Assembly (NCBI RefSeq): GCF_002086285.1
Contig: NZ_MVHU01000007.1
Coordinates: forward strand, 110,158 to 174,157
Origin: Mycolicibacter kumamotonensis
GTDB taxonomy: Bacteria; Actinomycetota; Actinomycetes; Mycobacteriales; Mycobacteriaceae
DNA length: 64,000 bases
Reading direction: 5' to 3'
A program made the position numbers and the translations under genes. The first letter of the stretch is position 1. Each line of letters opens with the position of its first letter. Below the pieces are notes generated by a model. It saw only the letters and a list, made by a program, of their open reading frames with translations. It searched no databases and was not told where the DNA came from. Below, piece by piece: positions 16,719 to 23,583 of this stretch.

Positions 16719-17567
16719 ATGAGCACAGCCCAGACCGTCGAATTCGCCGGCGTTGACGGAGTCACGCTGGTCGCCGACGAATGGAACCGGGGTGTCGCCG
16801 CAGACACCACCCCGACGATCCTGATGCTGCACGGCGGCGGCCAGAATCGGCACTCCTGGCACAAGACCGGTCAGATCCTGGCCGACCGGGGTTATCACGT
16901 CGTCGCGCTCGACACCCGCGGGCACGGCGACAGCGACCGTTCGCCCGGCGCCGACTACGCCATCGAGACTCTGGCCGCCGACGCCCTTGCGGTGATCGAG
17001 GTGATCGGCCGCCCGGTAGCGCTGATCGGGGCGAGTATGGGCGGGCTGACCGGCATCCTGGTCGCCGATCAGGCCGGACCGCAGCGGGTGGCCAAGCTGG
17101 TGCTGGTCGACGTGGTGCCGCGCTACGAGAAGGACGGCAGCGCGCGGATCCGCGACTTCATGTTCAGCCACGTCGACGGCTTCGACTCGCTCGAGCAGGC
17201 CGCCGACGCCGTCGCGGAGTACCTGCCGCACCGGACCAAACCCCGCAGCCCCGAGGGGCTGAAGAAGAATCTGCGGTTCCGCGACGGCCGGTGGTACTGG
17301 CACTGGGATCCGGCGTTGCTGACCAAGCCCGGGGATGATCCGGCGCTGCGCACCGAGAAGATCGAGGCGGCCGCCATCGGCCTGCAGATCCCGATCCTGC
17401 TGATCCGGGGCAAACTCTCCGACGTGGTCAGCACCGAAGGCGTCAGAGACTTCCTGGACAAGGTTCCCGGAGCGCGCTTCATCGAATTGTCCGAGGCCGG
17501 GCACACCGCGGCCGGCGACGACAACGACGCCTTCAGCGCGGCCGTCGTCGAGTTCGTGTCCAGCTGA
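16719..17567 (+). CDS. alpha/beta hydrolase (serine type)
   Basis: Protein of 282 residues with HGGGQN (38-43) forming the oxyanion loop, serine nucleophile S106 in GASMGG, an acid in RGKLSDV and catalytic histidine H262 in EAGHTAAGDD. This is a complete Ser-Asp-His hydrolase of the peroxidase/lactonase-like group; the substrate is unknown. The ATG at 16719 is chosen because TACCAT (16707-16712) ends 6 nt upstream, a leaderless promoter, and the protein then begins MSTAQTVEF. The stop codon directly abuts the ATG of the cyclase gene, so the two are cotranscribed. Confidence 0.9.
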   Translation: MSTAQTVEFAGVDGVTLVADEWNRGVAADTTPTILMLHGGGQNRHSWHKTGQILADRGYHVVALDTRGHGDSDRSPGADYAIETLAADALAVIEVIGRPVALIGASMGGLTGILVADQAGPQRVAKLVLVDVVPRYEKDGSARIRDFMFSHVDGFDSLEQAADAVAEYLPHRTKPRSPEGLKKNLRFRDGRWYWHWDPALLTKPGDDPALRTEKIEAAAIGLQIPILLIRGKLSDVVSTEGVRDFLDKVPGARFIELSEAGHTAAGDDNDAFSAAVVEFVSS

Positions 17568-18389
17568 ATGTTCGGGATCGAATGGCTGACGCCGACGCTG
17601 CTCGCGGCCGGCGTGCTGGCCGCGGTGGTCGTCGCCGAAGCCGTCGCCCTCGCGATCTTGACCCGACAGCTGCACCGCGCACGGGCCGAGGCCGAGACGC
17701 TGCGACAGCGCGTCGACACCCGCAACCTGCTTTTATCCGGCGGTCGTGAGGCCGTCAAAACCGTGTGGCAGACCGCGAACCTGGTGCGCAAACAGGGGTT
17801 CGGGGCGGCGGTGCGGTCCTCGATCGAAGAGCTCGCCGATTGGGCCGAGGTGGAGCGTCCCGATTTGGCCCGGCTCACCCCGGACGGGCACGTGGTGATC
17901 CTGTTCACCGACATCGAGGAATCCACCGCCCTCAACGAGCGGATCGGCGACCGCGCCTGGGTGAAGCTGATCGCCCGGCATGACGAGATGGTGCAGCGAA
18001 CGGTCGGCCAGCACGGCGGGCACGTGGTCAAAAACCAGGGCGACGGCTACATGATCGCGTTCGCGCAGCCCGAGCAGGCGGTGCGCTGCGCCATCGACAT
18101 CCAACGCGCGCTGCAGCAGCGCCGGGGCCGCAAACCGGCGCATCCGCTGCGGGTCCGGATCGGGATCCACATGGGACGCTCGGTGCGCCGCGGCGACGAC
18201 CTGTTCGGACGCAACGTCGCGATGGCCGCGCGGGTGGCCGCCGCCGCCGACGGCGCCCAGATCCTGATCAGCGGGCCGGTGCGCGACGCGGTCAAGGAGT
18301 GCGACGACATCACCGTCGGCGCCGGCCGCGACGCCGAGCTCAAGGGCTTCGCCGGCACCCACCGGCTCTACGCCGTCGAGGTCGGTTAG
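17568..18389 (+). CDS. class III nucleotidyl cyclase, membrane-anchored
   Basis: Protein of 273 residues with one N-terminal transmembrane helix (about 11-31), a linker, and a cyclase homology domain (about 108-270). Metal-binding aspartates D115 (FTDIEEST) and D159 (KNQGDGY), adenine-selecting K155 and D211 (DDLFG), and R222 are present, which suggests ATP as substrate. The transition-state asparagine position of canonical enzymes (GxxxN) appears to be A218 here, with N216 two residues earlier, so activity may be low. The gene starts directly at the hydrolase stop codon. M. tuberculosis carries a related, reportedly degenerate gene in this region (Rv1120c, from memory). Confidence 0.85.
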   Translation: MFGIEWLTPTLLAAGVLAAVVVAEAVALAILTRQLHRARAEAETLRQRVDTRNLLLSGGREAVKTVWQTANLVRKQGFGAAVRSSIEELADWAEVERPDLARLTPDGHVVILFTDIEESTALNERIGDRAWVKLIARHDEMVQRTVGQHGGHVVKNQGDGYMIAFAQPEQAVRCAIDIQRALQQRRGRKPAHPLRVRIGIHMGRSVRRGDDLFGRNVAMAARVAAAADGAQILISGPVRDAVKECDDITVGAGRDAELKGFAGTHRLYAVEVG

Positions 18390-18447
18390 TCGTCGCCGCC
18401 GGGGCCATGCGGCGGGGCAGCTTCGCCTCTCCTTCGGCGAGCCTCGC

Positions 18448-18603
18448 TCAACCGCCGGCTTCGGCCAGCCGCTCATGCAGCCGGGCGCGGACCTCTTCGG
18501 GCGTGTACGCCCGTCGCCGTCGCTGGTCTCGCGCCACCAGCACTCCCCCGGCGGCGACGCCGACGACGCCCGCCAGGCCGATCCATTTCCAAATGCTGCG
18601 CAC
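18448..18603 (-). CDS. small single-pass membrane protein, 51 aa
   Basis: Short gene: after the GTG at 18603 the product reads VRSIWKWIGLAGVVGVAAGG, a hydrophobic helix of about 18 residues, then a basic RDQRRRRAYTPEEVRARL tail ending AEAGG. A membrane anchor with a positively charged cytosolic tail is a plausible real product. The start is supported by TAGGGT (minus strand, 18615 to 18610) ending 6 nt upstream; an earlier GTG at 18609 adds two residues. It diverges from the amidase-like gene at 18628, sharing a palindromic -10. Function unknown. Confidence 0.6.
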   Translation of the reverse strand: MRSIWKWIGLAGVVGVAAGGVLVARDQRRRRAYTPEEVRARLHERLAEAGG

Positions 18604-18609
18604 GATCAC

Positions 18610-18619
18610 ACCCTAGGGT
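18610..18619. promoter_or_regulatory. palindromic bidirectional -10 element
   Basis: The 10-bp palindrome ACCCTAGGGT contains TAGGGT (TANNNT) on both strands. On the plus strand it ends 8 nt before the GTG at 18628; on the minus strand it ends 6 nt before the GTG at 18603. A single symmetric element can therefore serve two divergent leaderless genes, and the two transcriptions would compete for the same DNA. Confidence 0.55.
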
Positions 18620-18627
18620 GCTGATTC

Positions 18628-19320
18628 GTGGACGAACACACCGTGACGCTGGAGCGCGCGCTGGCCGAGACCCGCACCGGCGATATCTGGCTGTTTCGCG
18701 GCCGCTCCGGGCCGGACCGCGCCATCCAGACCCTGTCCAACGCCCCGGTGAACCACGTCGGGATGACGGTGGCCCTCGACGACCTGCCGCCGCTGATCTG
18801 GCATGCCGAGCTCGGTGACAAGCTGCTCGACTTCTGGACCGGCACCAATCACCGCGGGGTGCAGCTCAACGATGCCCGGGCCGCCGTCGAACAGTGGATG
18901 GGCCGCTATGAGCAGCGGTGCTGGTTCCGTCAGCTCCACGGAACCATCACCCGCAAACAAGAAGACCGGCTGCTGCAGGCGATCGCCCGGATGGACGGCA
19001 CCGCGTTTCCCACCACGGCGCGGCTCACCGGCCGGTGGCTGCGCGGCCGGCTCCCGACGCTGGGCGACTGGACCCGCGGCATCCCGGTTCTGGATCGCAA
19101 GGTGCAAGAGATCAGCCAGCGCCGCAAGGCGCGCCGCAGCAAGGTGGGGCTGCAAACCGCCTACTGCGCCGAGACGGTGGCCATCACCTACGAGGAGATG
19201 GGCCTGCTGTCGACCGACAAGAACGCGAACTGGTTCGATCCCGGGTCATTCTGGAGCGGTGACATCCTGCCGCTGACCCCGGGATATCAGCTGGGCCGGG
19301 AGATCGTCGTGGCGCGCTAG
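18628..19320 (+). CDS. permuted papain-like amidase (YiiX/NlpC-P60-like) protein
   Basis: Protein of 230 residues with a TGDIWLFRG motif (17-25), then NHVGM with H43, and late in the sequence AYCAETVAITYEE with C180. A histidine first and a cysteine last within GD...H...YCxE is the circularly permuted NlpC/P60 pattern of YiiX/DUF830-type cysteine amidases, which cleave amide or ester bonds of lipids or peptides. The substrate is unknown and no signal peptide is seen, so it is probably cytosolic or peripherally membrane-bound. The GTG start is preceded by TAGGGT (18614-18619), a leaderless promoter shared with the divergent small membrane protein. Confidence 0.7.
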   Translation: MDEHTVTLERALAETRTGDIWLFRGRSGPDRAIQTLSNAPVNHVGMTVALDDLPPLIWHAELGDKLLDFWTGTNHRGVQLNDARAAVEQWMGRYEQRCWFRQLHGTITRKQEDRLLQAIARMDGTAFPTTARLTGRWLRGRLPTLGDWTRGIPVLDRKVQEISQRRKARRSKVGLQTAYCAETVAITYEEMGLLSTDKNANWFDPGSFWSGDILPLTPGYQLGREIVVAR

Positions 19321-19327
19321 GCACGTC

Positions 19328-19651
19328 CTAGTCGACGGTCAGCTCGCCCATCAGCGACCAGTCCGTCGCGTCGATCTGCTGGCTGATGATCTTCGGTGTC
19401 GACGCCAGCGCCTGGGGCATCTCGGCCATGGCCCGTTTGAAGTGGTCGCTGTTGACGTGCGCGCTGCCGGCCGCGCCGTCCCGGAACGCCTCGACGAGCA
19501 CGTATTCATTCGGATCGTCCAGGCTGCGTGACCAGTCGAACCACAGGTTGCCCGGCTCGGCGCGGGTGGCCTCGGTGAACTGAGTGACCAGCTGCGGCCA
19601 GCGCTCGGCCCACTCCGGCTTGATCGCGAACTTGACCACGATGAAGATCAC
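19328..19651 (-). CDS. antibiotic biosynthesis monooxygenase (ABM) domain protein
   Basis: Protein of 107 residues with a single ferredoxin-like ABM domain: FIVVKFAIKPEWAERW, PGNLWFDWSRSLDDPNEYVL and VNSDHFKRAM are characteristic. Such dimeric proteins range from quinone monooxygenases to IsdG-like haem enzymes or simple ligand binders. The length matches M. tuberculosis Rv1117 and the location is syntenic. The GTG at 19651 is 5 bp after the OsmC stop, so the two are cotranscribed, which fits a minor role in oxidative or quinone stress. The substrate is unknown. Confidence 0.85.
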   Translation of the reverse strand: MIFIVVKFAIKPEWAERWPQLVTQFTEATRAEPGNLWFDWSRSLDDPNEYVLVEAFRDGAAGSAHVNSDHFKRAMAEMPQALASTPKIISQQIDATDWSLMGELTVD

Positions 19652-19656
19652 GGCTG

Positions 19657-20169
19657 CTACCCGACTTCCAGAGTGCTGTGCACCGGTGTGACGTTGGTGG
19701 TCAAATCCAGTACCGGGCAGTGCTTTTCGACGACCTGGTGCAGTTCGGCGTAGCGCTCTGCGGTTTCCGGGCCGGTCACCGTGATGACCACCCGCACCTC
19801 CTTGAAGCCGGGGCGCACCGCGTCGTCGAGGCCGAAGAACCCGCGCACGTCCAGATCCCCCTCGGCGCGCCCGGTGATCTCGTCGACGGTGATGCCCAGT
19901 TTCTCGGCCCAGTACCGCCAGGTGACGATCTGGCAGGACAGCAGCGAACCCAGGTAGTACTCGACCGGGTTGGGGGCGGTGTCCTCGCCGCCGAGCGTCG
20001 GCGGCTCGTCGACTTCGACGCTGTAGCGCCCCATGGTGATCGTGCTGGCGACCGCGTCGTGGGCGACCGCGGAGGCCCGGAAGACGACTTGGGAGCCGGC
20101 CGGATCGGCGGCGGCCGGGTCACTGGTGGCGGCGACGACGGCGGCCAGGCGGGTGGTCGATGAGGTCAT
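19657..20169 (-). CDS. OsmC-family peroxiredoxin-like protein
   Basis: Protein of 170 residues with the OsmC fold and two conserved cysteines: C79 in YYLGSLLSCQIVTWR and C151 in EKHCPVLDL. OsmC/Ohr proteins reduce organic hydroperoxides with these cysteines. The N-terminal 25 residues are poorly conserved. The ATG at 20169 gives MTSSTTRLAAVVAATSD; earlier in-frame starts would run into the divergent gene's promoter. It heads an operon with the ABM protein and is divergent from the membrane protein at 20243. Confidence 0.87.
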   Translation of the reverse strand: MTSSTTRLAAVVAATSDPAAADPAGSQVVFRASAVAHDAVASTITMGRYSVEVDEPPTLGGEDTAPNPVEYYLGSLLSCQIVTWRYWAEKLGITVDEITGRAEGDLDVRGFFGLDDAVRPGFKEVRVVITVTGPETAERYAELHQVVEKHCPVLDLTTNVTPVHSTLEVG

Positions 20170-20242
20170 GGCGGTCAAGGGTAGCGGCCGCCCGAGTGCC
20201 GAGGGTTGGCCCACGCCCATGTCGCGGGCTAGCCTGGGCGAC

Positions 20243-20596
20243 GTGGAGGTACTACGGCACGTAATAGTTCTGCTGCACATCGTCGGCTTCGCGGTGACGT
20301 TCGGGGCGCTGGCCGCCGAGGCCGCAGCACGGCGCTTTCAGCTGACCGCGCTGATGGATTACGGCGTGGTGCTGTCGTTGCTGACCGGTCTGGCGCTGGC
20401 CGCGCCCTGGCCGGCCGACGTGGTGCTCAACTACCCCAAGATCGGGACCAAGCTGGTGCTGCTGATCGCCCTGGGCGCTGTGCTCGGGATCGGCCGGGCC
20501 CGCCAGCGCAAGTCAGGTGGGGAAGCGCCGCGTCCGCTGTTCTACGCCGCCGGCGCACTGGTGCTGACCGCCGCGGGCATCGCCGTCATCTGGTAG
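20243..20596 (+). CDS. small integral membrane protein
   Basis: Protein of 117 residues with about four hydrophobic helices (roughly 4-24, 33-53, 66-84 and 97-115). No catalytic motif is recognisable. The GTG at 20243 is chosen because TAGCCT (20230-20235) ends 7 nt upstream, a leaderless promoter, and because it opens directly into the first helix. It lies between the divergent OsmC gene and the convergent toxin gene. Function unknown. Confidence 0.75.
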   Translation: MEVLRHVIVLLHIVGFAVTFGALAAEAAARRFQLTALMDYGVVLSLLTGLALAAPWPADVVLNYPKIGTKLVLLIALGAVLGIGRARQRKSGGEAPRPLFYAAGALVLTAAGIAVIW

Positions 20597-20617
20597 CGGG
20601 CCGGTAGGGCCTGAGCA

Positions 20618-20965
20618 TCACGGCAACCCGAGGAAGTCGCGCAGCCAACTGTCGACCTCACGCATCGTCGCGCTGCCAACGGTGCCGATAACATCGAAGA
20701 TTCGTTCACGCGTGACCGTCCGCGGTTGCTCCGTCATGGCGAACGTCGGCCCGCCGAATGTCAGACCCGGCCCCTGCAGAAGCACATGGTTGGGCCAACC
20801 ACGGCCTTTCGTCGTCGCCGGGACGATGATTGCCAGGGTGTCAGCCTGTTCGAGGTAGAGATCGCTGGCGACCACGAGCGCCGGCCGCCGGCCGGCCTGC
20901 TCGCGCCCGCGTACGGGATCGAGTTCCGTCCAAACCACCATCCCCCGCCGCAACTCGCTCGCCAT
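20618..20965 (-). CDS. MazF/PemK-family toxin (endoribonuclease)
   Basis: Protein of 115 residues with the MazF/PemK fold: N-terminal LRRGMVVWTELDPVRGREQ, RRPALVVASD, IVPATTKGRGWPNHV and MTEQPRTVTRERIFDVIG. The conserved RRGMVVW/GREQxGxRPALV and PxTT segments form the RNA-binding and catalytic surface of these ribosome-independent mRNA interferases. It follows its antitoxin gene with a single base between stop and start. The length is slightly above M. tuberculosis MazF toxins. It is expected to cut mRNA or tRNA when the antitoxin is degraded. Confidence 0.9.
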   Translation of the reverse strand: MASELRRGMVVWTELDPVRGREQAGRRPALVVASDLYLEQADTLAIIVPATTKGRGWPNHVLLQGPGLTFGGPTFAMTEQPRTVTRERIFDVIGTVGSATMREVDSWLRDFLGLP

Positions 20966-20966
20966 G

Positions 20967-21182
20967 TCAGACGTCGTTCAGTACGACGTCCCACTCGCGG
21001 AACTCGTCCCGGTAGGCACGATCCGCCCCGCGGAATGCCCGCCCGAATTCCTCCATGCGCCGGCGTCGTTCGTAGCCATCGACGAGCCCTTCGATGAAGC
21101 CGGCCGCAGTTATGCCTCGTTCCTGCGCTTCGCGGTTGATCCGGTCGCGCAGCTCGGCCGGCACCTTGATCGTCGTGGCCAT
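20967..21182 (-). CDS. MazE-type ribbon-helix-helix antitoxin
   Basis: Protein of 71 residues beginning MATTIKVPAELRDRINREA, a ribbon-helix-helix DNA-binding strand and helix, followed by a charged, flexible C-terminal half (RRRMEEFGRAFRG, DEFREWDVVLNDV) that would wrap the toxin. The ATG at 21182 is preceded by TATACT (plus-strand 21189-21194) ending 6 nt upstream, a leaderless promoter. The toxin starts one base after its stop codon. A palindrome over the promoter suggests autorepression by the toxin-antitoxin complex. Confidence 0.9.
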   Translation of the reverse strand: MATTIKVPAELRDRINREAQERGITAAGFIEGLVDGYERRRRMEEFGRAFRGADRAYRDEFREWDVVLNDV

Positions 21183-21188
21183 GACGCG

Positions 21189-21205
21189 AGTATACCGATT
21201 GGTAT
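21189..21205. promoter_or_regulatory. toxin-antitoxin promoter with palindromic operator
   Basis: The -10 box TATACT (minus strand, 21194 to 21189) overlaps the inverted repeat ATACC-GATT-GGTAT (21192-21205). A ribbon-helix-helix dimer pair binding here would block the promoter, the usual conditional-cooperativity design of such operons. Confidence 0.55.
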
Positions 21206-21222
21206 TCCAGCTGTTCAGGCCA

Positions 21223-21621
21223 TCAAATTGCGAATTTGAGCCTGGCCTGGTCGGTGACCGGAGTGAACAGGTTGACGAGATTGCCGTCCGGATCCCGAAA
21301 CAGCAGCGCGCGGTTGCCCCACGGCATGGTCGTCGGCTCGGTCACGACCTCGGACACCTGCCCGCGGAGGCGCTCGAACTCGGCGTCCACGTCGTCGACG
21401 GTGAACTCAAGGATCGCGCTGCGATTGGCGCCCGGCTCGGCGGATCCGGCCCCGAACAGCGGGACCGTCTTGTCGCTGCCGATGGCCAGTGTGCCGACAG
21501 GTGTCGGGATTTCGGCGAACAGCTCATTGCCCCACACTGCGGAGACGCCGGTGACCAGCTCGTAGAAGCCGACCAGTCGCTTGACGTCGGCGGTGATGAT
21601 GCGTGTCGAGACGAATTTCAT
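21223..21621 (-). CDS. VOC-family (glyoxalase/bleomycin-resistance-like) protein
   Basis: Protein of 132 residues with paired beta-alpha-beta-beta-beta modules: MKFVSTRIITADVKRLVGFY, then LEFTVDDVDAEFERLRG, and GNRALLFRDPDGNLVNLFTP at the end. The closing FRDPDGNLVNL is the typical metal-site module of VOC proteins (glyoxalase, dioxygenase and resistance families). The ATG at 21621 begins the first beta strand; longer upstream starts lack similarity. The gene is probably monocistronic, just upstream of the toxin-antitoxin operon. Substrate unknown. Confidence 0.85.
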   Translation of the reverse strand: MKFVSTRIITADVKRLVGFYELVTGVSAVWGNELFAEIPTPVGTLAIGSDKTVPLFGAGSAEPGANRSAILEFTVDDVDAEFERLRGQVSEVVTEPTTMPWGNRALLFRDPDGNLVNLFTPVTDQARLKFAI

Positions 21622-21631
21622 GCCGGGGACG

Positions 21632-21868
21632 TTAGCCGCGACCTCCGACAACCCGTCCTCGCGATACGGCAAGGACCGGCCGCGCCACAGCTCGATACGG
21701 GCCCATGGCGCGCTCAAGCGACAGGCGCACACCGCCGACCAACCGATTGATGCGACGCCGCCGGGCGCGGAGCTTCAGGAAGTACCGGCCTCCGACGCAC
21801 GCCGCCGCGGTCACCACAAGAATCCACAGCGTCGCCGCCACCAGGTAGATCGCCTCAACCACCGCCAT
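21632..21868 (-). CDS. possible small membrane protein, 78 aa
   Basis: Candidate gene of 78 residues with one N-terminal hydrophobic helix (AIYLVAATLWILVVTAAACV, 6-25) and a strongly basic remainder (KLRARRRRINR). The helix followed by a positive cytosolic tail and an AGAGGA stretch about 12 nt upstream of the ATG argue for a real gene; the lack of any recognised family argues for caution. It is 10 bp upstream of the VOC gene on the same strand, so cotranscription is possible. Confidence 0.45.
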   Translation of the reverse strand: MAVVEAIYLVAATLWILVVTAAACVGGRYFLKLRARRRRINRLVGGVRLSLERAMGPYRAVARPVLAVSRGRVVGGRG

Positions 21869-22025
21869 GACGACGAGCGTCCTCTGCCCCGGTTGCGGTC
21901 AGGTCACCGGCACGACACACGTCGGGGACGTTCTTTCCCGCGAAAGTGAAGCCATGCAGGTGATCCGGCGATTTTTCCAGCACTGCTGCAATCTCGCGGC
22001 CAACCACGCCCGGTAACCTGACGCG

Positions 22026-22436
22026 ATGGATCCCGTGCTGGATGAAGGCCCGTTCTTCCACGGAACCAAGGCAGAACTGCGGGCCGGCGAGCTACTCACC
22101 GCGGGATTCCGCTCCAACTACCGACCCGAAATCGTGATGAACCACATCTATTTCACTGCCGTGCGCGACGGCGCCGGGCTGGCGGCCGAACTCGCGGCCG
22201 GCGACGGCACGCCGCGGGTCTATCTGGTCGAACCGACCGGTGCCTTCGAGAACGATCCGAACGTCACCGATAAGAAGTTCCCCGGCAATCCGACCCGCTC
22301 CTACCGCAGCACAGAGCCGCTCCGTGTCATCAAAGAAGTCGACGACTGGACGCGGCTGTCCCCCGAGGCGCTGCAGGAGTGGCGCGACCGATTGGCCGCG
22401 TTGCGAGCGCAGGAGCGCGACGAGATCATCAACTGA
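22026..22436 (+). CDS. arr: rifamycin ADP-ribosyltransferase
   Basis: Protein of 136 residues, the size of Arr enzymes, which inactivate rifampicin by ADP-ribosylation of its C23 hydroxyl using NAD. Hallmarks are FFHGTKAELRAGELL, MNHIYFTA and NDPNVTDKKFPGNPTRSYR. The H-Y-D triad of the family is H12, Y42 and D77, with the same spacing (30 and 35 residues) as H19-Y49-D84 that I recall for M. smegmatis Arr. TAACCT (22014-22019) ends 6 nt before the ATG, so it is probably transcribed leaderless from its own promoter. It predicts intrinsic reduced rifampicin susceptibility. M. tuberculosis lacks this gene. Confidence 0.93.
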   Translation: MDPVLDEGPFFHGTKAELRAGELLTAGFRSNYRPEIVMNHIYFTAVRDGAGLAAELAAGDGTPRVYLVEPTGAFENDPNVTDKKFPGNPTRSYRSTEPLRVIKEVDDWTRLSPEALQEWRDRLAALRAQERDEIIN

Positions 22437-22445
22437 TGAAGGCGA

Positions 22446-23519
22446 CTACACGTTGAACCGGAACTCCACCACGTCCCCGTCGGCCATCACGTAGTCCTTG
22501 CCCTCCATGCGAACCTTGCCGGCGGCCTTGGCGGCGGCCATCGACCCGGCCTCGACCAAGTCGTCGAACGACACCACCTCGGCCTTGATGAAGCCCTTCT
22601 CGAAGTCGGTGTGGATCACCCCGGCCGCCTTCGGTGCGGTGTCGCCCTGGTGAATAGTCCAGGCCCGGGCCTCCTTGGGTCCGGCGGTCAGGTAGGTCTG
22701 CAACTTCAGGGTGTGAAACCCGGCCCGCGCCAACGCATCCAGACCTCGTTCGGTCTGCCCGATCGACTCTAGCAGCTCCATCGCCGATTCCTCGTCCAGT
22801 TCAGCGAGCTCGGCTTCGATCTTGGCGTCGAGGAACACCGCATCGGCCGGAGCCACCAGATCGCGCAGCTCGGCGATCCGCGTCGCATCGGTGAGCACCG
22901 ACTCGTCGGCGTTGAACACATACAGGAACGGCTTGGTGGTCAACAGGTTCAGCTCGCGCAGTGACGCGGAGTCCACCCGCGCGGCGAACAGGGTCTTGCC
23001 GCTGTCGAGGATCTGCTGCGCCGCCACCGCCGCCTCGAGCACCGGCTTGCGGTCCTTGTTGTTGCGGGCTTCCTTCTCCAGGCGCGGGATCGCCTTCTCC
23101 AGGGTCTGCATGTCGGCCAGGATCAGCTCGGTGGCGATCACCTCGATGTCCGCCTCGGGATCGACCTTGCCGTCCACATGCACCACGTCGTCGTCGGCGA
23201 AGACCCGGACCACCTGGCAGATGGCGTCGCACTCGCGGATGTTGGCCAGGAACTTGTTGCCCAGCCCGGCCCCTTCCGAGGCGCCCTTGACGATGCCGGC
23301 GATATCAACGAACGTCACCGGCGCCGGCAGGATCCGCTCGGAGCCGAAGATCTCCGCCAGCCTGGCCAACCGGGGGTCCGGTAGCGGAACCACGCCTTCG
23401 TTCGGCTCGATCGTCGCGAACGGGTAGTTGGCGGCCAACACATCGTTGCGGGTCAGCGCATTGAACAGGGTCGACTTACCGACGTTGGGCAACCCCACGA
23501 TTCCCAGGCTCAGGCTCAC
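22446..23519 (-). CDS. ychF: redox-regulated ATPase/GTPase YchF (Obg family)
   Basis: Protein of 357 residues, the standard YchF length. The P-loop GLPNVGKSTLFNAL (9-22), the switch DIAGIVKGASEGAGLGNKF, the coiled-coil insertion (about 135-165) and the C-terminal TGS-like domain ending VMADGDVVEFRFNV are all present. YchF binds ATP in preference to GTP and associates with ribosomes; it affects stress and catalase responses in other bacteria. GTG start; TAGACT lies 9 nt upstream on the minus strand, near-leaderless. It is divergent from the DUF6542 protein gene (64 bp), as in the M. tuberculosis Rv1111c/Rv1112 pair. Confidence 0.96.
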   Translation of the reverse strand: MSLSLGIVGLPNVGKSTLFNALTRNDVLAANYPFATIEPNEGVVPLPDPRLARLAEIFGSERILPAPVTFVDIAGIVKGASEGAGLGNKFLANIRECDAICQVVRVFADDDVVHVDGKVDPEADIEVIATELILADMQTLEKAIPRLEKEARNNKDRKPVLEAAVAAQQILDSGKTLFAARVDSASLRELNLLTTKPFLYVFNADESVLTDATRIAELRDLVAPADAVFLDAKIEAELAELDEESAMELLESIGQTERGLDALARAGFHTLKLQTYLTAGPKEARAWTIHQGDTAPKAAGVIHTDFEKGFIKAEVVSFDDLVEAGSMAAAKAAGKVRMEGKDYVMADGDVVEFRFNV

Positions 23520-23583
23520 AGGGAGCCAAGTCTAGAGCGTGCCGCCATGCAGGCCCTCTGAAGCCAGCCGGTACCGTCAGTGT

